Origin: Luteimonas sp. MC1572
GTDB lineage: Bacteria > Pseudomonadota > Gammaproteobacteria > Xanthomonadales > Xanthomonadaceae
Length of the DNA stretch: 64,000 nucleotides
Direction of reading: 5' to 3'
Assembly (NCBI RefSeq): GCF_016615815.1
Contig: NZ_CP067112.1
Span: 620,001 to 684,000, forward strand
The position numbers and the translations under genes were made by a program. Positions 39,905 to 53,181 of the stretch are shown here, in pieces. The notes beneath the pieces were generated by a model, which saw only the letters and a list, made by a program, of their open reading frames with translations, was not told the DNA's origin and searched no databases. Position 1 is the stretch's first letter. Each line of letters begins with the position of its first letter.

Positions 39905-41625
39905 ATGCCGCCTTCGCACTGCCTGAGCCACCGGACGATGCCGGCGCGGTCGCGCGCGCGCAGCAACGCCGGCGCGCGTCGCTGCAGGTCGCCCAGGTCA
40001 TGCGCGCGCACCGCGCGGCGGACTTCGAGCAGGGTGCCCGGATGCAGGCTGAACTCCTCGAGCCCGAGCGCGAGCAGCAGCGGGGTGAATATCGCATCGC
40101 CGGCCATCTCGCCGCACACCGCTACCGGCGTGTCGTGCGCGCGCGCGGTGGCGATCACGGCCTGCAGCAGCTGCAGCACCGCGGGATGCAGCGGGCTGTG
40201 CAGCGCGTCGAGCGCGTCGTTGCCACGATCGGCGGCCAGCAGGTACTGCACCAGGTCGTTGGTGCCGATGGAGATGAAGTCGAGCTTGTCGATCAGCGAC
40301 GGCAGCGCCAATGCCGCAGCCGGGACCTCGATCATCGCGCCGAGCGCGATGCCGTCGGCCACCACGTGGCCTTCGCGGCGCAGGCGCAGGGTGGCCTGGC
40401 GTACCGCGCGCCGCACCGCGATGACCTCCTCGCGACAGGTCACCATCGGCACGAGGATGCGCAGCGGGCCGTAGGCGGACGCGCGCAGGATCGCGCGCAG
40501 CTGCGTCTCCATCACCTCGGGCCGGCGCAGCGCCAGGCGCACGCCGCGCACGCCCATGGCCGGGTTGGGCTCGTTGACCAGCGCCAGTCCGCTGCGGTCG
40601 GCCTTGTCGGCGCCGACATCGAGCGTGCGGATGGTGACCATGCGCCCTGTCATGCCGAGTACGAGGTCGCGGTAGGCGAGGAACTGCTCGTCCTCGTCGG
40701 GGAGTTCGTTGCGCTGCAGGAACAGGAACTCGGTGCGGTACAGGCCCACGCCGGCCGCGCCGAGCGCATGCGCCTCGGCCACGTCCTCGCGCGATTCGGC
40801 GTTGGCGAACAGGCGCACGTCCATGCCGTCGCGGGTGCGCGTGGGCTCGCGGCGCAGGCGGTGCAGCTGGCGCCGCTCGCGCTTGCCCTCGCGCACGCGT
40901 GCGCGATGGGCGAGCAGGTCGTCGCCATCCGGGTCCACGATGACCTGGCCGGTGGTGCCGTCGATGAGCAGCACGTCGCCGTCGTTCACCTGGCCAAGTG
41001 CATGCGCCGCGCCCACCACCAGCGGCAGGTGCAGGCTGCGGGCGAGGATGGCGCTGTGCGACAGCGTGCTGCCACCCGAGGTGACGATGCCGAGCACGCC
41101 CTGCGACTGCAGGCGCGCGACTTCCGACGGCGCGAGCGTGTCGCTGACCAGGATCTCGCCGGCCACGCCCTCGACGGTGGCATCGTGCTGGTGCAGCACG
41201 GCGTGCACACGGCGGATGACGTGGTCGATGTCCTCGATGCGGCTGCGGAAGTAGGGGTCGTCCATCCCCTCGAACACCGCGGCCAGGCGGTCGCGCTGCA
41301 GGCGCAAGGCATAGTCGGCGCCGTACAGTCCCTTGGCGATCAGGTCGTCGAGGCCCTGCAGGAGCTCGGGGTCGTCGAGCAGCAGCGCGTGCAGGTCGAG
41401 GAACTCGCCGACTTCCTGGGCCAGCGCGCCGTGCAGGCGCGAGCGCATCATGCGCAGCTCCTCGCGCACCGCGTCGAGCGCCTGGTGCAGGCGCGCGAGC
41501 TCGCCGGGCACGTCGGCCAGGCGGATGTGTTCTTCGGCGACTTCCAGCGCGTGCGGCTGGCGGACCCGGGCGCGGCCGAGGGCGTTGCCCCTGGATGCAC
41601 CGTGCCCGGGCAACTCCCTGCGCAT
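39901..41625 (-). CDS. ptsI: Phosphotransferase system enzyme I
   Basis: Autophosphorylates from phosphoenolpyruvate and passes the phosphate to HPr. The 574 residues include the N-terminal GxxASxG start (LPGHGASRGNALGRARV), the active-site histidine in GGSTLSHSAILARSLHLP, FRTEFLFLQR-type YRTEFLFLQRNELP, and the PEP-binding C-terminal domain with LDVGADKADRS and ISIGTNDLVQYLLAADR. It overlaps ptsH by one base. With HPr, EIIA and HprK but no EIIBC nearby, its role appears regulatory rather than in sugar uptake. Confidence 0.95.
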   Translation of the reverse strand: MRRELPGHGASRGNALGRARVRQPHALEVAEEHIRLADVPGELARLHQALDAVREELRMMRSRLHGALAQEVGEFLDLHALLLDDPELLQGLDDLIAKGLYGADYALRLQRDRLAAVFEGMDDPYFRSRIEDIDHVIRRVHAVLHQHDATVEGVAGEILVSDTLAPSEVARLQSQGVLGIVTSGGSTLSHSAILARSLHLPLVVGAAHALGQVNDGDVLLIDGTTGQVIVDPDGDDLLAHRARVREGKRERRQLHRLRREPTRTRDGMDVRLFANAESREDVAEAHALGAAGVGLYRTEFLFLQRNELPDEDEQFLAYRDLVLGMTGRMVTIRTLDVGADKADRSGLALVNEPNPAMGVRGVRLALRRPEVMETQLRAILRASAYGPLRILVPMVTCREEVIAVRRAVRQATLRLRREGHVVADGIALGAMIEVPAAALALPSLIDKLDFISIGTNDLVQYLLAADRGNDALDALHSPLHPAVLQLLQAVIATARAHDTPVAVCGEMAGDAIFTPLLLALGLEEFSLHPGTLLEVRRAVRAHDLGDLQRRAPALLRARDRAGIVRWLRQCEGGM

Positions 41626-41894
41626 CAGCTGTCCTCGTCGAAACGCCGCTCGAACAGGGCGGCGACATCATCTGCCGCCGCTTCCTCGTCAACGCCGTCG
41701 GTGCGCAGCACCACGGTGGTGCCGGGGCCGGCTGCGAGCAGCATCACGCCCATGATGCTCTTCGCGTTGACCTCGCGCCCCTTGGCGGTGAGGGTGACGT
41801 TGCAGCCGTAGCCCGACAGCGCCTGCACCAGCTTGGCGGTGGCACGGGCGTGCAGCCCCAGCTTGTTGGCGACCAGGAGTTCGCGCTCGATCAT
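41625..41894 (-). CDS. ptsH: Phosphocarrier protein HPr
   Basis: An 89-residue phosphocarrier. Phospho-acceptor His15 is in KLGLHARATAKLVQAL and the regulatory Ser46 is in VNAKSIMGVMLLAAG. Ser46 is the site modified by HPr kinase, and hprK is encoded four genes upstream, so both PEP-dependent and ATP-dependent phosphorylation are expected. The C-terminal tail (VDEEAAADDVAALFERRFDEDS) is acidic and slightly extended. It lies 12 bases downstream of the EIIA gene stop. Confidence 0.96.
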   Translation of the reverse strand: MIERELLVANKLGLHARATAKLVQALSGYGCNVTLTAKGREVNAKSIMGVMLLAAGPGTTVVLRTDGVDEEAAADDVAALFERRFDEDS

Positions 41895-41906
41895 GGCTGC
41901 CTTGCC

Positions 41907-42299
41907 TCATGCGTCATCGTGGACCACTCCATTGCGCGCGCCGGCGGCGGCCACCGCGGGCAGGTCGTCGAGCGCGAGCTCGGGATAGTTGAGCACGCGC
42001 AGCAGCATCGGCAGGCTCAGCGCGGACACACGGCGCACGGGCGTGCCCAGGCGCGCCAGGCGCGCGGCGATGTTGCTGGGCGTGGCGCCGTAGACATCGG
42101 TCAGCACCAGCACGCCGTCGCCGCCGTCGGCCCGGCGCAGCGCCGCACTCGCCTGCGGCAGCAACACGTCCGGATCGGCCTCGAACGGCACCTCGAACGC
42201 CTCGACGCGCAACGGCAGGGTGCGCAAGAGGGTGGTCGCCACCGCGGCGAGCGCGGTACCGATGCCTTCGTGGGTGACCAGGAGTATGCCGACAGCCAT
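41907..42299 (-). CDS. Mannose-type PTS EIIA protein
   Basis: A 130-residue soluble EIIA of the mannose/fructose/sorbose superfamily. The active His10 is in VGILLVTHEGIGTALA, followed by VLVLTDVYGATPSNIAARLA. It accepts phosphate from HPr. No cognate EIIB, EIIC or EIID is encoded nearby, so it probably ends a regulatory relay. An upstream GTG at 42305 is possible; ATG 42299 begins the conserved strand. It starts 67 bases after rapZ. Confidence 0.9.
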   Translation of the reverse strand: MAVGILLVTHEGIGTALAAVATTLLRTLPLRVEAFEVPFEADPDVLLPQASAALRRADGGDGVLVLTDVYGATPSNIAARLARLGTPVRRVSALSLPMLLRVLNYPELALDDLPAVAAAGARNGVVHDDA

Positions 42300-42366
42300 C
42301 GGCACAAATTAACAGAGGCGGATGACCGTCAGGAAGCGCCGGCGGGCCGATAGCTCGCCGGACGAC

Positions 42367-43236
42367 TCAATCCAGCTCGCGGTGGTGGGTGGCGACCTCG
42401 TGCCAGCCCTGCGCCCGGGCGTGCGCGGCCATCGCCTCGGCCAGGTAGACCGAGCGGTGGCGGCCGCCGGTGCATCCGAACGCGATGGTGACGTAGCTGC
42501 GCGTCGACGAGCGCATGCGCGGCAGCCAGATGTCGAGGAAATCGGAGACGTGCTTGCGGTACTCCAACACGTCAGGCTGCGCCTCCAGGTACTCGCGCAC
42601 GCCGCCGTCGCGCCCGGACAGCGGGCGCAGGCGCGCGTCCCAGTGCGGGTTGGGCAGGGCGCGCGCGTCGAACACGAAGTCCGCGTCCGGCGGAACGCCG
42701 TGGCGGTAGGCGAAGGATTCGAACAGCAGCGACAGCGACGAATCCATGGCCAGCCCGAGCTCGGTCAGCACGCGCCGGCGCAGCTGGTGCACGTTGAGTT
42801 CGCTGGTGTCGATGATCACGTCGGCCTGCGTGCGCAGCGGCTTCAGGACCTGGCGCTCGAGCGAGATGGCGTCGTTCAGCGCCAGCCCCAGGCGGGTCAA
42901 CGGATGGCGGCGGCGGGTGTCGGAGTAGCGCTTGAGCAACACCTCGTTTCGGGTATCGAAGAACACCAGGCGCGGGTCGAGGCCCATCGCCCCGACCGCC
43001 GACAGCCACTCGGGGAGATTGGCGAGGTCGCCGCGGCTGCGCACGTCGATGCCCACCGCAAGCTTCTGCGAGGCGCGTTCAGGATGGGTGGCGCTGCGCA
43101 CGAAATCCGGCAGCAGTTCGGCCGGAAGGTTGTCGACGCAGTAGAAGTCGATGTCCTCGAAGGTATTCAGCGCGACGGTCTTGCCGCTGCCCGACATGCC
43201 GCTGACGATCAGCAGCGAGTGGCCGGCATCGTTCAT
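42367..43236 (-). CDS. rapZ: RNase adapter protein / nucleotide-binding RapZ
   Basis: A 289-residue protein. RapZ in Escherichia coli binds glucosamine-6-phosphate and directs RNase E to sRNA GlmZ, linking cell-wall precursor levels to glmS. The N-terminal P-loop is [18 protein letters not shown], and the conserved C-terminal domain carries [25 protein letters not shown] second Walker-like acidic motif is [14 protein letters not shown]. Whether a GlmZ-type RNA exists here is unknown. The start overlaps the hprK stop by four bases. Confidence 0.95.
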   Translation of the reverse strand: MNDAGHSLLIVSGMSGSGKTVALNTFEDIDFYCVDNLPAELLPDFVRSATHPERASQKLAVGIDVRSRGDLANLPEWLSAVGAMGLDPRLVFFDTRNEVLLKRYSDTRRRHPLTRLGLALNDAISLERQVLKPLRTQADVIIDTSELNVHQLRRRVLTELGLAMDSSLSLLFESFAYRHGVPPDADFVFDARALPNPHWDARLRPLSGRDGGVREYLEAQPDVLEYRKHVSDFLDIWLPRMRSSTRSYVTIAFGCTGGRHRSVYLAEAMAAHARAQGWHEVATHHRELD

Positions 43237-44189
43237 GACGAGCCCTCGAGGAACCTGGAATGGCGTGCGAGGAATGCCACCGCCGGGTCGGCACCCTTGG
43301 CACGCAGCATGTGCGTGCGGGTCGCCGCTTCGGTCAGCACCGCGAGGTTGCGGCCGGGCATTACCGGCAGGGTGATCATCGGTACGTCCAGGTCGAGCAC
43401 GCGGCGGAAACCGAGGTCGCCGGTGAGGCGCACCATGCCACTGGCGTCCTGCGCCTCGGCGGCGGCGTCCGGACGCGCCAGGTGCACGACCAGGCGCAGG
43501 TACTTGTTCCGCTTGACCGCGGTGTCGCCGAACATCTCGCGGATGTTAAGCACGCCCAGGCCGCGCAGTTCGAGCAGGTCCTGGAGGAGTTCGGGGCAGG
43601 TGCCGTCGAGCACATCGGGCGCGATCTGGGCGAACTGCGGGGCGTCGTCGGCGACCAGGCGGTGCCCGCGGGTGACCAGCTCGAGCGCCAGCTCGCTCTT
43701 GCCGGTGCCGGACTCGCCGGTGATCAGCACGCCGACCGAATAGATTTCCATGAATACGCCATGCAGCGTCACCTGCGGCGCGAGGGCGCCGGCGAGGTGG
43801 TACTGCAGCATGTTGAGCAGTTCGTGGCCGCGACGCGGCGAGGACCACAGCGGCGTGCCCGATTCCTCGGCCATCTTGCGCAGGTCTTCGGGGCAGGACT
43901 GGTCCTTGCTCACCACCAGCGCCAGCGGTCGGTACTGCAGGATCCGCTCGAGCGTCTCCCAGCGCGCCCGCGAGTCAAGGCCGTCGAGCCAGGCGAGCTC
44001 CTCCGAGCCCAGGATCTGCACCTTGTTGGGGTAGATGATGTTGAGATAGCCGGCGAGCGACGGGCGCCGCGCGACGGTGTCGACCGTCTCCAGCTGTCGG
44101 GCCGCGCCCCCCTGGCCTGCCAGCCAGCGCAGGCCGAGGCGTTCGCGCAGCTGCTCGAACAGCTCCCGCGCGGTGATCGCGGCATTCAT
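43233..44189 (-). CDS. hprK: HPr kinase/phosphorylase
   Basis: A bifunctional enzyme that phosphorylates and dephosphorylates Ser46 of HPr. The 318-residue chain has the N-terminal domain ([21 protein letters not shown]), Walker A GESGTGKS followed by [18 protein letters not shown], the family signature [19 protein letters not shown], and C-terminal [17 protein letters not shown]. In Gram-negative bacteria HprK often regulates the PTS without carbohydrate uptake. It is overlapped on both sides by four bases (ptsN and rapZ). Confidence 0.96.
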   Translation of the reverse strand: MNAAITARELFEQLRERLGLRWLAGQGGAARQLETVDTVARRPSLAGYLNIIYPNKVQILGSEELAWLDGLDSRARWETLERILQYRPLALVVSKDQSCPEDLRKMAEESGTPLWSSPRRGHELLNMLQYHLAGALAPQVTLHGVFMEIYSVGVLITGESGTGKSELALELVTRGHRLVADDAPQFAQIAPDVLDGTCPELLQDLLELRGLGVLNIREMFGDTAVKRNKYLRLVVHLARPDAAAEAQDASGMVRLTGDLGFRRVLDLDVPMITLPVMPGRNLAVLTEAATRTHMLRAKGADPAVAFLARHSRFLEGSS

Positions 44190-44656
44190 GCGCTGCCGCT
44201 CCCGGGCGCTGCGGCGTCGCGCAGCAATACGCTGCGCAGGGCGGGCAGGTCGGGCGCGGCGCGCAGCGCGTCGCGGAATTCGGCGTCGGCAAAGCGCGCG
44301 GCGAGTTCGGACAAGGTGTCCAGGTGCTGCTGCGCGCTGCCGACCGGTACGCCCATGGCGAACACCAGGTCGACCGGTGCGCCATCCAGCGCGCCGAAGT
44401 CCACGGCGGGCGACAGTTTCAGGAACGCCGCGCTGGCGGCGTGGGCACCGCTGCGGCAGTGCGGGATGGCCACCCCGTGGCCGATCGCGGTGCTGCCGAC
44501 CGCCTCGCGTTCACGCAGGCCTGCGGCCAGCGCCGCGCGGGACCCGGGGTCGGCGTCGCAGAGCAGGCGCGCGGCGGCGTCGAGCACCTGGTCGCGGCTG
44601 CCGGGCGCGGCCAGCAGCACGATGCGCTCCGCGGCCAGCAGGTCGGTGTAAGGCAT
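44186..44656 (-). CDS. ptsN: Nitrogen-regulatory PTS EIIA (PtsN)
   Basis: A 156-residue EIIA-Ntr. The phospho-acceptor His66 is in [12 protein letters not shown], with [25 protein letters not shown] nearby, standard for PtsN. It signals nitrogen or phosphate state through potassium transport and other regulators. No ptsP/NPR pair lies in the window, so it may be phosphorylated by the ptsI/ptsH encoded downstream. The start follows hpf by 27 bases. Confidence 0.95.
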   Translation of the reverse strand: MPYTDLLAAERIVLLAAPGSRDQVLDAAARLLCDADPGSRAALAAGLREREAVGSTAIGHGVAIPHCRSGAHAASAAFLKLSPAVDFGALDGAPVDLVFAMGVPVGSAQQHLDTLSELAARFADAEFRDALRAAPDLPALRSVLLRDAAAPGSGSA

Positions 44657-44683
44657 GCCCCCCGGGTCCTTCCTGTCTCGGCG

Positions 44684-45010
44684 TCAGCCGGCTTCTTCGC
44701 GCAGCGGGTTGCCGCCACGGCGGTGCTGGTCGATGAGCTTTTTCTTCTCCTTGACGAGCATGCGGTCGAGCTTGTCGGCCAGGAGATCGATCGCCGCGTA
44801 CATGTCGACCGCGCGGGCGTCGGCGTGGAGCATCTTGCCGGACACCGAGACGGTGACCTCGGCGAGGTGGTCGGGCTTGTCGATGCTGAGCTGGGTGCGC
44901 ATCTCCAGCGGCGGATCGTAGAGTCTCGACAGCCTCCCGAGCTTGGTCTCGACGTAGTCGCGCAGGGCAGGTGTGACATCCATCTGCTGGCCATGGGTCT
45001 CGATACGCAT
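44684..45010 (-). CDS. hpf: Ribosome hibernation promoting factor (short HPF)
   Basis: A 108-residue sigma-54 modulation/S30EA protein that binds stalled ribosomes and, with partners, forms inactive dimers. The sequence reads MRIETHGQQMDVTPALRDYVETKLGRL, LSIDKPDHLAEVTVSVSGKMLHADARAVDMYAAIDLLADKLD, and ends with a basic tail KEKKKLIDQHRRGG. The short form lacks the long C-terminal dimerisation domain. It lies 107 bases downstream of rpoN, whose tail is GC-rich with weak hairpins but no U-tract. Confidence 0.94.
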   Translation of the reverse strand: MRIETHGQQMDVTPALRDYVETKLGRLSRLYDPPLEMRTQLSIDKPDHLAEVTVSVSGKMLHADARAVDMYAAIDLLADKLDRMLVKEKKKLIDQHRRGGNPLREEAG

Positions 45011-45117
45011 CGGCAACCTCCTCGTTCGGTGGGAACCCAGCATCGCGCAAGTCGATGGCGCGGTGGTCATGGACAGGTTAACCCACGGCCGGAGGGCCGG
45101 AAAGGTTGCATCGCGGT

Positions 45118-46563
45118 TCAGGCGATACGCACGCGCTCGTGCGAAGAGGCGATGTGGAGCGCCTCGCGGTACTTGGCCACGGTGCGCCGGGCCACAGGCA
45201 CGCCGCTGGCCTTCAGGCTTGCCGCCAGGCGCGCGTCGGACAGCGGTTTGCGCGGGTCCTCGGCTTCCACCAGCCGGCGGATCATGTCCTGGATGGCGGT
45301 GCTGGACGCTTCGCCTCCGGAGCCGGTGTCGATGCCGGATGCGAAGAACGCCCGCAGCGGCAAGGTGCCGCGCGGCGTGTGCACGTATTTGCGCGATACC
45401 GCGCGCGAGACCGTCGACTCGTGCATGCCGATCTGCGCCGCCACTTCGCGCAGGGTGAGCGGACGCAGCGCCTGGGCGCCGAACTCGAGGAAGCCGGACT
45501 GCTCGCGCACCAGACAGCGCACCACCTTGAGCAGGGTTTCGCCGCGCGCCTCGATGTTCTTCAGCAGCCAGCGCGCCTCCTGCAGGCGGCCGCGCAGGTA
45601 GCCGGCATCGGCGCCGGCGGCGTGCTGCAGCATCTGCTCGTAGCCGCGGTGGATGGTGAGCCGCGAGTGGCTGCCACCGGCCAGCACCACGCGCCACATG
45701 CCGTTGCGGCGCACGATGCTGCAGTCGGGTACCACGTAGGTGTCCTGCGGCATGCCGCCCACCTGTGCGCCCGGGCGCGGGTCGAGGCTGCGGATGAGGT
45801 GCAGGACGGTTTCGGCGTCCGCCGCGTCGCACCCCAATGCATCTGCCAGCCCGGACACGCCGAGCCGCGGGAGGCGGTCGATCAGCGTGGACACGACACG
45901 GCGCGCGCCGTCCAGGCCTGGCGTGTCGGCGGGCAGGACGGCCAGCTGCAGCAGCAGGCATTCGCCGAGGTCGCGCGCGCCCACGCCGGTGGGATCCAGG
46001 CGCTGGACCTTGCCCAGCACGCAGGCGACCTCGGCTTCGCTGCACTCGATCTCGGGTGCCAGGCCCTGCGCGATCGCGGCCAGCGGCTCGCGCAGGTAGC
46101 CGTCATCGTCGATGGCATCGACGATCGCTTCGCCGACCGCGACTTCGCGCGGCGACAGGTGGCTCAGGTTGAGTTGCCAGGACAGGTGGTCGCGCAGCGT
46201 TTCCGACTGGGCGATGCGCTCGGACGCGTCGCCGTCGCCATCGCCGTCATCGTTGCCGCCGCTGCCGCCGCTCCCGGACCACGCGCCGTCGCCATCGTCC
46301 TGCCAGGAGTCGTCGCCGCGGTCGTCATCGCGCGCGGCTTCGGTGTCGTTGCCAGGGGAGTCGTGGTGCTGCTCGCCGCCATCGCTATCGCCATCGCCGG
46401 TCGCGGCGGGCTCTTCCCAGTCGAGCAGCGGATTGCTTTCGACAGCCGCGTTGATCTCGGCTTCGAGCTCGGGCGTCGCCAACTGCAGCAGGTGCAACGC
46501 CTGGCGGAGCTGGGGCGTGAGCACCAGCTGTTGTCCCAACGATGTCTGCAGGCGAGGCTTCAC
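45118..46563 (-). CDS. rpoN: RNA polymerase sigma-54 factor
   Basis: A 481-residue sigma factor that directs activator-dependent promoters (nitrogen, pili, flagella). Region I is MKPRLQTSLGQQLVLTPQLRQALHLLQL. A long acidic/Gly-rich linker (residues about 52-112, with runs such as DDDRGDDSWQDDGDG) forms region II. The core-binding domain and helix-turn-helix (LREVAAQIGMHESTVSRAVSRKY) follow, and the RpoN box ARRTVAKYREAL is near the C-terminus. It is 35 bases downstream of lptB, the conserved lptB-rpoN arrangement. Confidence 0.97.
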   Translation of the reverse strand: MKPRLQTSLGQQLVLTPQLRQALHLLQLATPELEAEINAAVESNPLLDWEEPAATGDGDSDGGEQHHDSPGNDTEAARDDDRGDDSWQDDGDGAWSGSGGSGGNDDGDGDGDASERIAQSETLRDHLSWQLNLSHLSPREVAVGEAIVDAIDDDGYLREPLAAIAQGLAPEIECSEAEVACVLGKVQRLDPTGVGARDLGECLLLQLAVLPADTPGLDGARRVVSTLIDRLPRLGVSGLADALGCDAADAETVLHLIRSLDPRPGAQVGGMPQDTYVVPDCSIVRRNGMWRVVLAGGSHSRLTIHRGYEQMLQHAAGADAGYLRGRLQEARWLLKNIEARGETLLKVVRCLVREQSGFLEFGAQALRPLTLREVAAQIGMHESTVSRAVSRKYVHTPRGTLPLRAFFASGIDTGSGGEASSTAIQDMIRRLVEAEDPRKPLSDARLAASLKASGVPVARRTVAKYREALHIASSHERVRIA

Positions 46564-46598
46564 GGCGTCCCCGGTTCATGGCGGGCGACGCGCGACGG

Positions 46599-47317
46599 CT
46601 ACAGGCGGAACGCATCCCCCAGATAGACCCGGCGCACGTCGGGATTTGCCAGCAGCGCGTCCGGAGCCCCCTGCGCGAGCACGCCACCATCACTGAGGAT
46701 ATACGCGCGGTCGCAAATGCCCAAGGTCTCGCGGACGTTGTGGTCGGTGATGAGCACGCCGATGCCGCGGTTCTTGAGGTGGCGCACGATGCGCTGGATC
46801 TCGCCGACCGAGATCGGATCGACGCCGGCGAACGGTTCGTCGAGCAGCATCAGCCGGGGCTTGGCGGCCAGCGCCCGCGCGATCTCGACGCGGCGGCGCT
46901 CGCCGCCCGACAGGCTGGCGCCGGTCTGGCCGGCAACGTGGCCCACCTGCAGTTCGTCCATCAGCTTCGCCAGCTCGGCCTCGCGGCCCTGGCGGTCGAG
47001 GTCGTCGCGCAGCTCGAGCACCAGCATGATGTTGTCGGCGACGCTCAACTTGCGGAACACCGACGGTTCCTGCGGCAGGTAGCCGACGCCGAGGCGCGCG
47101 CGCCGGTGCATCGGCTCACCGGTGATGTCGCGGCCGTCGAGGACGATGCGTCCGGCGTCGGCCGGCACCAGGCCGACGATCATGTAGAAGCAGGTGGTCT
47201 TGCCGGCGCCGTTCGGCCCGAGCAGGCCGACGACTTCGCCGGCGTCGAGGGTCAGGCCGAACTCGCGCACGACCTCGCGCTGGCCGTAGCGCTTGCGCAG
47301 GCCCTCGGCGACCAGCA

Positions 47318-47318
<1 letters not shown>
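46599..47318 (-). CDS. lptB: LPS export ABC ATPase LptB
   Basis: The ATPase of the LptB2FGC complex, which pulls lipopolysaccharide from the inner membrane onto LptC and LptA. The 239-residue protein has Walker [11 protein letters not shown]-loop [17 protein letters not shown], the signature [15 protein letters not shown], Walker [14 protein letters not shown] and a switch His in [11 protein letters not shown]. The ATG overlaps the lptA stop by one base. lptF and lptG are not in the window. Confidence 0.96.
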
Positions 47319-51566
<4,248 letters not shown>

Positions 51567-51597
51567 CGGCACGACAGCAGGGTCCTTTCCCGCTCGT

Positions 51598-51623
51598 GCC
51601 GGGTACCACCCGGTACGCCGCAG
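51598..51623 (+). repeat. Remnant of the intergenic repeat family, downstream of murA
   Basis: CCGGGT-ACC-ACCCGG (51599-51613) followed by TACGCCGCAG reproduces the outer end of the arm and the start of the flank of copies A and B, but the arms' inner part and the whole core are absent. It looks like a deletion product in which the left and right arm ends were joined. It lies in the murA/DUF3108 convergent gap, next to a terminator. Confidence 0.55.
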
Positions 51624-51637
51624 GGCGCGCTGGGCCC

Positions 51638-51663
51638 AAAAAAAAAGCCCCGCAATGCGGGGC
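51638..51663 (-). terminator. Intrinsic terminator of the DUF3108 pair
   Basis: On the minus strand GCCCCGC-ATT-GCGGGGC (stem 51663-51657 with 51653-51647) is followed by nine Ts (51646-51638). It lies 24 bases after the stop of the second DUF3108 gene. On the plus strand the same stem could help stop murA transcripts, though only TTCGTGTT follows there. Confidence 0.85.
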
Positions 51664-51686
51664 TTCGTGTTGGCGCCAAAAGAGCT

Positions 51687-52397
51687 TCACTTCACCGCGG
51701 TCAGCCGCAGGTCGATGTCGTCCTTGCCGTCGCGGCGCTGCAGCACGCGCGCCGGGACCGGAAGCCCGTCGACCACCCAGGCGATGATCTCGCGCTTGCC
51801 GTCCTTGCGCACCACGCGCGTCGCCTTGTGCGACTTGCCGGCAATCGCAATCGTCTCCTCGCCGGCAACCGTGAACTGCTGGCGCCTGGCGCGCCCGTCC
51901 TCGACCAGCCGATAGTCGAGCGGCTTGCCGGCGGCCACGTCGCGTACGAGCACCAGGTTCATCAGCATGCCGTCCAGGTCGCCCGCCTGCAGCGCCACCG
52001 GCCCCGCACGCTCGGGCTTGACGTCGCCGGTCCAGCGCGCGACGCCTTGGTTCCAGTCGTAATTCGCGGTGACGGCCTTGCGCTTCACCAGCATGGCCGC
52101 CAGGCCGTTGGTGCCGCGCTGGCTGTCAGTGCTGGAGATCGGCCGCCACTGTCCGTCATGCACTTCGAACACGGTGCTCTGCGCGAGTTCGGCGCCCATG
52201 CCGGCGAGGTCGAGGCGGTACTCCCAGCGTTCGTTGCCCTTGCTGGCGAGGCTCATCGTCGCCTTGGCTTCCATGCCCATGTAGTTGGCCGCGTAGTCGG
52301 CGGAGAACGGCTTGATCGCGAGTGCCGGCGCACTGGCCATGGCGACCAGCGCGGCAGCGACCGCGACGAGGGGCTTTCGGCGGTTGGACATCGGCAT
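51687..52397 (-). CDS. Secreted DUF3108 protein, second of a tandem pair
   Basis: A 236-residue protein with a signal peptide (about 1-28, ending PALA-I). It has a DUF3108-type fold: IKPFSADYAANYMGMEAKATMSL, VTANYDWNQGVARWTGDVK and a C-terminal LPVPARVLQRRDGKDDIDLRL. The family is predicted to be periplasmic and its role is unknown. The ATG follows the upstream gene's TAG directly, with AAGGAG upstream, so the two are translated as a pair. It is a diverged paralogue of that gene: both share YDWxxxxARWTGD and a terminal R-x-LQR-x-DG-x-D-x-IDL. Confidence 0.8.
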   Translation of the reverse strand: MPMSNRRKPLVAVAAALVAMASAPALAIKPFSADYAANYMGMEAKATMSLASKGNERWEYRLDLAGMGAELAQSTVFEVHDGQWRPISSTDSQRGTNGLAAMLVKRKAVTANYDWNQGVARWTGDVKPERAGPVALQAGDLDGMLMNLVLVRDVAAGKPLDYRLVEDGRARRQQFTVAGEETIAIAGKSHKATRVVRKDGKREIIAWVVDGLPVPARVLQRRDGKDDIDLRLTAVK

Positions 52398-53171
52398 CTA
52401 TTGCACTCCTTGGTAAGCGGTCAGCTGCAGGTCGATGGCGTCTTCGCCATCCTGCCGCTGCAGGATGCGCACGGGCGTGGGAACGCCACGTGCCACCCAG
52501 AAGATCGTTTCATCATTGCCGCCATTGGTGCGTGAAACACGCATGGTGTCGTATGCGAGGCCGTCGACCACGACGTTTTCGGTGTCGGTGGAAACGGCGT
52601 ACTCGTGATCGCGCACGCGCCCGCCGTCGACGAAGCGGTAATGCAGCGTGCGGCCCGGCGCGGCATCGCGGACGATCGCCAGGTTGATCAGCAACCCGCT
52701 CATGTCGCCCTCGTGCAGCGCCACCGGCGCGCGGCGCTCCTCCTTGATGTCGCCCGTCCAGCGCGCCTCGCGCTTGCCCCAGTCGTAGCTGCCATGCACC
52801 TTGCGGCCGAAGAACAGCGCCTTGCGCACCGTGCTCTGGCTCAGCGGTCGGTACTGCCCGTCGCGTTCGTCGAACAGCGTTTCCTGGTCGATGTCGAGCT
52901 GCACCAGGCGCGCCATGCCTCGGTTGCCGGTGATGTCGAGTTCGACGCGCCAGTGCCCAGGCTCGCGCGCCAGACGCATGCTGGCGGTGCCTGCGGGCTT
53001 GCCGGCGTTGCGCGCGTCGTAGGTCGCGACAAAAGGCGACAGTGCCGGGCGCTCGCCGTCAACGGGCGCTTCAACGGGGCCCGCATCCTGCACGCGCCGC
53101 GCTTCGACCGACGCGGCCGAAAGCAGCAGCGGGAACAGGCACATCGCCAACAGGGCGGGAGAGGTCTTCAT
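52398..53171 (-). CDS. Secreted DUF3108 protein, first of a tandem pair
   Basis: A 257-residue exported protein: the signal peptide is at 1-24 (ALLAMCLFPLLLSAASVEA), followed by an Asp/Pro linker and a DUF3108 domain. Key segments are LSPFVATYDARNAGKPAGTASMRLAREPGHWRVELDIT, GSYDWGKREARWTGDIKEER and VPTPVRILQRQDGEDAIDLQL. Its function is unknown. It lies ten bases downstream of purN, and its stop abuts the next ATG. Confidence 0.82.
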   Translation of the reverse strand: MKTSPALLAMCLFPLLLSAASVEARRVQDAGPVEAPVDGERPALSPFVATYDARNAGKPAGTASMRLAREPGHWRVELDITGNRGMARLVQLDIDQETLFDERDGQYRPLSQSTVRKALFFGRKVHGSYDWGKREARWTGDIKEERRAPVALHEGDMSGLLINLAIVRDAAPGRTLHYRFVDGGRVRDHEYAVSTDTENVVVDGLAYDTMRVSRTNGGNDETIFWVARGVPTPVRILQRQDGEDAIDLQLTAYQGVQ

Positions 53172-53181
53172 CGGGCGGCCA

